From Theristus sp. LFF4_11 (Eukaryota > Nematoda > Chromadorea > Monhysterida > Xyalidae), in NCBI GenBank assembly GCA_030248135.1, contig JASANC010005529.1, positions 21,579 through 85,578 on the forward strand: a DNA stretch of 64,000 nt, written 5' to 3'. How positions within the stretch are numbered: position 1 is the first letter of the stretch; every line of letters begins with the position of its first letter. This document shows, in pieces, positions 58,795 to 64,000 of this stretch. The position numbers were made by a program, and so were the translations under genes. The notes beneath the pieces are model-generated. The model did not search any database, was not told the DNA's origin, and saw only the letters and a program-made list of their open reading frames with translations.

Positions 58795-61700
58795 TCAAAG
58801 CATCGTGATCTGAATGTGCTCCGTTTGCGGACTGATCGCATCCGAATCCGCGTCCACCGAGAGCAACAGCGGCTGCGTCGAGATCGACTTTGGCGGCCAA
58901 CGGGCTCGTCGGTGACCGGCCGGTGCGTCTGGTGGCCAGTGAATCGCTGGATTGTTGCTGTTCTCTCCCTTCAGTTGGATCATCTCGTCAGCGTCTTCCT
59001 CATGCTCTTCTTCATAGGTCGTTCGGTGAACGTTGTTCGCGACCGCTGCTGCTGTTTTCATGAATGGCGCTTGCTTCGGTGAATGATTGTTGTTTTTGGC
59101 GGTGGTCGTGTGATGATGATTCGCGAGCAGTTGAGTGGCGTGGTCACCAGTGGTGAAGTTGAACTCAATAGGGCCGAGCTGGTGATGATCGAGGTCTGCA
59201 ACAAAATTATTGTTCGATGATTTCCATTCCATTTTAGTTCCTTTATATAAACAAATCGAATAATCTTTTCATTTTCAAAGATTAGAGACACGCTGATTGG
59301 ATGTTTCGGTGAGTTTTGCGTTTCCGGACGATTGAGGCTGATTTAGTGAGAAACATAAAAACAGCAGCGGCGGCGGCAATTTCAAAATGCGGATCACAGC
59401 AAAACGAGCAAAGCTCCACTTGCGAGCAATCCAGCGCGTTGCACATGCATGAACGCACAATCAGCTGTTCATTTTGCCGACAAAACCTGCGTGTTTCAAA
59501 AAAACCAACTCCAAGTTGCAACTGACCAGTCCTGAACGCATTTGATCCAACATGGTTCTCAAGTGGCTCCGGACTGCACGCCTCACTGGTGATGTCCTCG
59601 GCTTCTTCGTCCGTGTCGTCAGCGTCCGACGGCACGTCCAGCAGCTCGTTCAACAGGAGCGCTTTTTTTCTGGCGTCGTTTCTCAGGTTATTTTGATTGG
59701 CCGTTGTTGTCGGTATTTGAATTGCCGCCTGTCTTGCCTGAATCGGCCCCCGTGCAATTCGTCGTCGCTGCTCCACCGCTCTGAAACATCAGCGAGCGCG
59801 CTGTTGTGCTTCTGCTGCTGCTGCTGCGTCCGGGCGCTCGATTTGCGAAAGCTGACGTTTCGGTGCGACTGTTGCTGGCAGTCTGCAGCCTGGAAAGTTC
59901 TTTTCTTTCGATCAATCGATTGTAAAATACGATCAACACGCGCGTGGTGGCGATATTTCGCACGATGGACTTCTGTGACATGATGCGAGCTCGCAGCATC
60001 TCGATCAGAAACACACGGAACTGCAAGCTGGTTGATTGACTGGTTGTGTATATGAGCTAGACGTTGATGCTTAGACGATCTGGTTGGTCAGGCCCATCAC
60101 ATTAGCAGCCAATCAGCTTGTTTGTATTCGCGCTTTTCTGGAATTTGCGAGCTCGCAAGTAAATCGTGCATTCTTGCATAACAACCCTCAAGAGCTCGCA
60201 AGAGAAAACCGAAAACCGTCTTGCATGAAAATCGCGCGAGCTCGCGACCGAAAATCGCGCGAGCTCGCAACCGCTCTCACCTGCGAGTTCTCGTATTCGG
60301 CGTGCGCGGCGCGTTTGGCGGCGTCCAAGACGCGTCTGGCCAGCTCCGGTCCGGCGCTGACGCTCTCAGCGTTCGCGTGCTCGTGCGTCACTCGCATGAA
60401 GTTGTCGACGATGATCGTGATCGGCACCGCCAGCACGAGCACGCCGCACGCGATGGCGCCGGTCGCCACTAGTTTGCCGCCGGAAATGCAAAAAACGGTT
60501 GAGAAAGGCGGTAAATGCAGAGGTGTCATTTCATTGCCAGTTTTTCCGGCTCTGAAGTCACGTTTCGTCTGACCGACCCACTGTCTCGTTTCCCGAAACT
60601 CTACTGTTGTTTGAGCGTTTAATGCTGCAAGTCCACACTACTGTCAAACTCTTGTCTTTTCATTTAGTTCGTTTTCAGACTGAATGCGTTTTCAGACGTC
60701 GAAACGCAATTAGTTTGCTTGATGCGGCAATTCAAAACGGCCCTGCCTGGTAACCCAACCATATCTCAGGGACACGGGTCACTTCACCAATTTTGAATTC
60801 CCGCGTCACGCATGAAACGTTTTACCGCAATCTATGCGTGCATTGATAATAGCGTGAGTAAGACAGTTTGACAGTGTGGACTTGCAGCATTAAACGGTCA
60901 AAAGTAGTTTCCACGAAGTTCCAATCAAATCGAGCTACTTTTTCAATCTCAATCTAATCTCAAACGACGCGTTCTGCGCGCACCGAACGTGATCGGCACC
61001 ACGTCACCATAGCCGACGGTCGTCATCGTCACGATGCACCACCAGAACGCCGCCGGTATCGAGATGAACTGCGTTCCGGGCGTGTCGTTCTCGATGAAAT
61101 ACAGAATGGACGAGAAGAACACGACAGCGGTCATGATCACCATCGAGAGCATGCCCAGTTGCTTCGCGCTCGCCATCAGGGTCATGCCTGTGTGCGTGAT
61201 TTGCGCGAAAAAACTACTGGATAAAACTGGATTGCGGCGAGAAACGACGCTCGAGATTCAGAAAAAAGCTGATGCTGGAACGAAAGAATGAGTGTGTTTT
61301 GCTGACATCGAATCATCGCAGAGAGTTCAACACGCGTCTGGTGTTCTTCCAAACACCAGAGGAAAAACTTCTGCCATGTGGCATGCTGATTGGCTGGAGT
61401 GTCACGAACCGAACAACTGCAGACCGGACGAGTAGCGGCCGAGTTTGAAGATGCGAATGACGCGCAACACTCGCAGAATGCGAATCACCAGGAACGCTCC
61501 TGTTCAATCAGAACAAAAATGGCCGATAATTGAGGAAACTTCTGAGAACAAAGTTCGACGTAAAAATTGTTATCCACTACACCCAACCTATTTTGACATT
61601 TGAAAGAGCAACGTTTAAGTAGTAAAGTTGTATAACATTTACAACAGTTTCCCACTTCCGCCAACAACGTCGTATCACCTTTCAGTTGCCGGAGACGCGC

Positions 61701-63749
61701 CGTCGATACGCCGGCCAACCAGAGTGACAGCTCGAAATAGAACGGCGCTATCGCGAGCAAATCGATCAGATTCATTTTATTCGTGAACACCTTCCATCGA
61801 TGGGCGGCCGAGAAGATTTTCGCCAGATATTCGACCGTGAACCACGCGATACAGACGTACTCGGCGTACTCGAACGAGTGATGCGGCTCCCATTCGATTC
61901 GGTGCTCACCGCTCGGCGTCGTAACGTTGTGCGGCTCCTGAACACAGTTCAACACCGGAACTGCGAATTTGTGATGGAATAACACGACTTTCATGTGACG
62001 TGATCTGACGTGCGCGACGTGACGTGACGTGACGTGACGTGACGTGACGTGACGTGACGTGACGTGATGTGCCACGTGACGTGACGTGACGTAACGTGAT
62101 GTGACGTGACGTGATGTGACGTGACGTGACGTGACGTGACGTGACGTGACGTGACGTGACGTGACGTGACGTGACGTGACGTGACGTGACGTGACGTGAT
62201 GTGCCACGTGACGTGACGTGACGTAACGTGACAATAACGTGACGTGACGTGACGTGACTCTTCACGCAGATGTACAGTATGACCGAATAAATAAGGCAGT
62301 CCATCAAGGTGGGATCAGTCGCAGACTAGGAGTGGTCTTCTTCAAAAATGCCAACATAATTCCTAATGATGTGTGCAAAAGAGAAAGAATGAATAGAATA
62401 GCACAAAGAATCCATTAGTCTGAAAAAACGTGTCAAATTTGGCACACAACTTGGTTTCTGAACGTCTTTCATCTTTCATTCAAATTTCGCGCGCTCCTTG
62501 CATCCTGAAAAAAGCTGCCATGTTTACTCGGCCATTCCGTAGACTTTCACGAAACTTCTGTGTCCTTTACGGGAATACGTGATCAATATGAACGATACCT
62601 GAAAGTATCGCATCGAGCCGACGATCAGTCCACCGTTTGAGATGAGCACTGCCGTGATTGAGAGTATGGCGAAAATACGGGCCGACCTTGACGATTCAGG
62701 CACCTCGACCAAATTCCAAAGGTCTCGGCGAACGTCGCCCGCGAACAAACCTGCGTGTAAAACTGGAACTTTGCCTTGGAACTTTGCTTTTTTGCGATAC
62801 TCTGAAAATGCACCGGTCTTGAGACGCTAAGAACAAATACCAAACAGCTCACTCAACACTTTGTTGAGTACGTGTAGCCGGCTACTCAACAAAATGCTCA
62901 GTGAATTTTGGTTGATCATCAACAAACTAAAGAGTAAAAAGCCCGACAAAGTCAGTCAACAAACGGTTTTAAGTCAGTTTGTGCATTATTCTTCTCCCGT
63001 AAACAACGCCTCCAAAAGTTACCGGCGAAATCGTCGTCAGCGAACGTCCGCTTGCGCGACATCAGCGGCCCGGCGACCGCCTCCTCGTAATAGCCGTCGA
63101 TCCGTTGTATCTCCGAGCGGCAGCACGGCTGAATCGCGGTGATCGGAATCTGCCAGAATTTCAGATCACGCAGAAAGTCGTGCGCACAGTAGCGCTGCGG
63201 CCGGTGCAGCACGCCGCTGACGAAGTAACGGTAGATCGGGTCGAAACTGGCCGATGATCTGCTGATGATAATGATGTTTGAAGTTTTTTTGAAAGCAAAA
63301 AGACCATATTGGGGCGCAGCAAAGGAAATAGCGCCGGAATACGATTAACGCGCTCATCTATAAGATGTTCTCGTTATTCGCAGCTTTTTTTAGAAATTAC
63401 ACCTCGCAATATCGATTCCAGTTACAATTACGCAATTCAACCTAGCTAAGTCCAGTTAGCACCTCCCAATGAACGGCGCTGAGGGTTGTTTACCCAACAT
63501 AATTACAAAGCAAATTTTACTGAGTAACGTTTCTCAATAAGAAAGTATTGAAAAAAAAAAAATAAATTTTAAAGGAATTCAACGCGAACTTCTCAAAGAA
63601 GAACTCGTTGCTCGTCTCGATGTAGTCGTCGGCCATTGCGACTCGCTGCTTGTGGTCGGCCATGCAGAAGCGATGCATGAAACTGTAGCCGGAACGACTC
63701 AGCACCCTTCTCCGGTAGCAGTGTGTACGTTTTGCCAGCCATGTTCAGT
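58795..63749 (-). CDS. Voltage-gated K+ channel, Shab/Kv2-related, 5' end beyond the window
   Basis: Minus-strand exons: 63749-63590 (T1 start), 63258-63023 (T1), 62750-62599 (S1), 61937-61679 (S2-S3), 61499-61410 (S4), 61187-60984 (S5-pore), 60480-60281 (S6), 59889-59788, 59737-59527 and 59195-58795 (tail). T1 shows RLNMAGKTYTLLPEK, ETSNEFFFEK and FWQIPITAIQPCC. S4 is FLVIRILRVLRVIRIFKLGR with regularly spaced Arg. The pore is FWWCIVTMTTVGYGD, the K+ selectivity filter. S6 is GVLVLAVPITIIVDNF. The channel forms tetramers in the plasma membrane and opens on depolarisation. The tail is acidic and His/Asn-rich. Two lesions are seen: a one-base frame break in the first exon and a missing AG acceptor before S6. 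The 50-nt intron between the first two tail exons (59787-59738) is uncertain. Family assignment by motif memory; Kv-type is certain, subfamily is not. Confidence 0.88.
60611..60902. mobile_element. Nested MITE in Kv intron: family B inside a second inverted repeat
   Basis: Outer arms TTTAATGCTGCAAGTCCACA and the inverted TGTGGACTTGCAGCATTAAA enclose a family B copy (60660-60850). The inner copy has GCTTGATGCGGCAATTCAAA, TCTCAGGGACACGGGTC and TTTTGAATTCCCGCGTCA. Lies in the intron between the pore and S6 exons. Confidence 0.6.
61996..62260. repeat. GACGT pentanucleotide tandem repeat in Kv intron
   Basis: About 50 copies of the 5-bp unit (TGACG/ACGTG register) with a few interruptions (GATGTGCC, GTAACGTGA). 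Lies in the intron between the S1 and S2-S3 exons. Open frames across it (reading THVTSRHVTSRH-like) are artefacts. Confidence 0.9.
62270..62540. repeat. Dispersed repeat family C, second copy
   Basis: Begins ACAGTATGACCGAATAAATA, has AGTCGCAGACTAGGAGT, and ends with ACTCGGCCATTCCGTAGAC, the inverted form of a phrase at 45352. Immediately follows the GACGT array in the Kv intron. Confidence 0.6.
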
Positions 63750-63789
63750 CTGGCGTTCAAACAAGGAGTCATTGGTTTTGATGGGGATT

Positions 63790-63951
63790 TTAGGCGATGC
63801 TTTTCAGTTAGGGGCTAACCTAGAAAAGCGCACAGAACGCCGTCGAGTAGGATGCCCATCGAGTTTTCTCTGTCATTAAGTGTCTATACACCCCTCGACG
63901 GGGCTCGATCCCCCGAATGCACAGACACCAACGCGCTACCACTCAGGCTAC
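63790..63951 (-). mobile_element. tRNA-derived SINE, minus-strand copy
   Basis: Reverse complement shows the A-box-like GCCTGAGTGGTAGCGCGTTG, the B-box-like GGGGGATCGAGCCCCG and the same body as 18714-18878 (CTTAATGACAGAGAAAACTC, GGGTTAGCCCC). Lies upstream of the first visible Kv exon, probably in an intron. Confidence 0.8.
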
Positions 63952-64000
63952 GAGAATCATGTTTACATAAAAAACGCGTTGACATTCAGTTTTCCAACCC

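Noticed and set aside
61485..62307. Long minus-strand frames of 249 and 133 residues with HVTSRHVTSR repeats
   Set aside because: The repeated part is translation of the GACGT array; only the S2-S3 section of one frame is a true exon.

Overview
The window is animal nuclear DNA, almost certainly from an invertebrate. It shows spliceosomal introns with GT..AG borders (acceptors are often TTTCAG, TTGCAG or GCCAG), animal-specific families (a voltage-gated K+ channel, Ly6 proteins, an ESCRT-I MVB12 subunit, PDIA6), a tRNA-derived SINE and many short DNA transposons. The Ly6 pair and the channel would fit a worm-like ecdysozoan, but I cannot place the species. Gene models were built by matching reading frame and intron phase by eye, so exon borders are predictions.

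Layout. 1-3.4 kb: edge sequence with an orphan exon, two copies of an inverted-repeat MITE, a possible two-exon gene for a 76-residue membrane protein, and a hAT-like element. 3.47-20.15 kb (+): a malic enzyme locus with an unusual structure. Three successive five-exon cassettes (3468-5628, 7066-9120, 10946-13142) each encode a start codon and the complete N-terminal half of the enzyme. Only one set of nine downstream exons (13924-20151) encodes the C-terminal half. Two hAT-like elements sit in introns of the common part. 20.2-28.4 kb: no gene; an 815-bp inverted-repeat element, then about 5.6 kb of satellite with a 1281-bp higher-order repeat present three times. 28.8-29.9 kb (+): LSM6. 31.0-34.3 kb (-): MVB12 (six exons, MABP plus UMA domains). 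35.6-40.8 kb (-): PDIA6 (twelve exons, ending KTEL). 42.75-45.8 kb (+): two tandem Ly6/three-finger GPI-type protein genes. 45.8-55.0 kb: 9 kb without a convincing gene, holding an element with inverted 15-bp arrays and a mariner-type MITE. 55.0-57.4 kb (+): an unrecognised single-pass membrane protein with a glutamine-rich tail. 58.8 to beyond 64 kb (-): a Shab/Kv2-related voltage-gated K+ channel, 5' end outside the window, carrying two apparent one-base lesions.

The neighbours do not form a pathway. They include carbon metabolism (malic enzyme), RNA decay and splicing (LSM6), endosomal sorting (MVB12), ER folding (PDIA6), cell-surface Ly6 proteins and membrane excitability (Kv). The most notable observation is the malic enzyme locus. 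Its architecture predicts alternative N-terminal domains joined to a shared C-terminal domain, and its intron phases make the exon 5 to exon 6 junction the only in-frame exit from a cassette.
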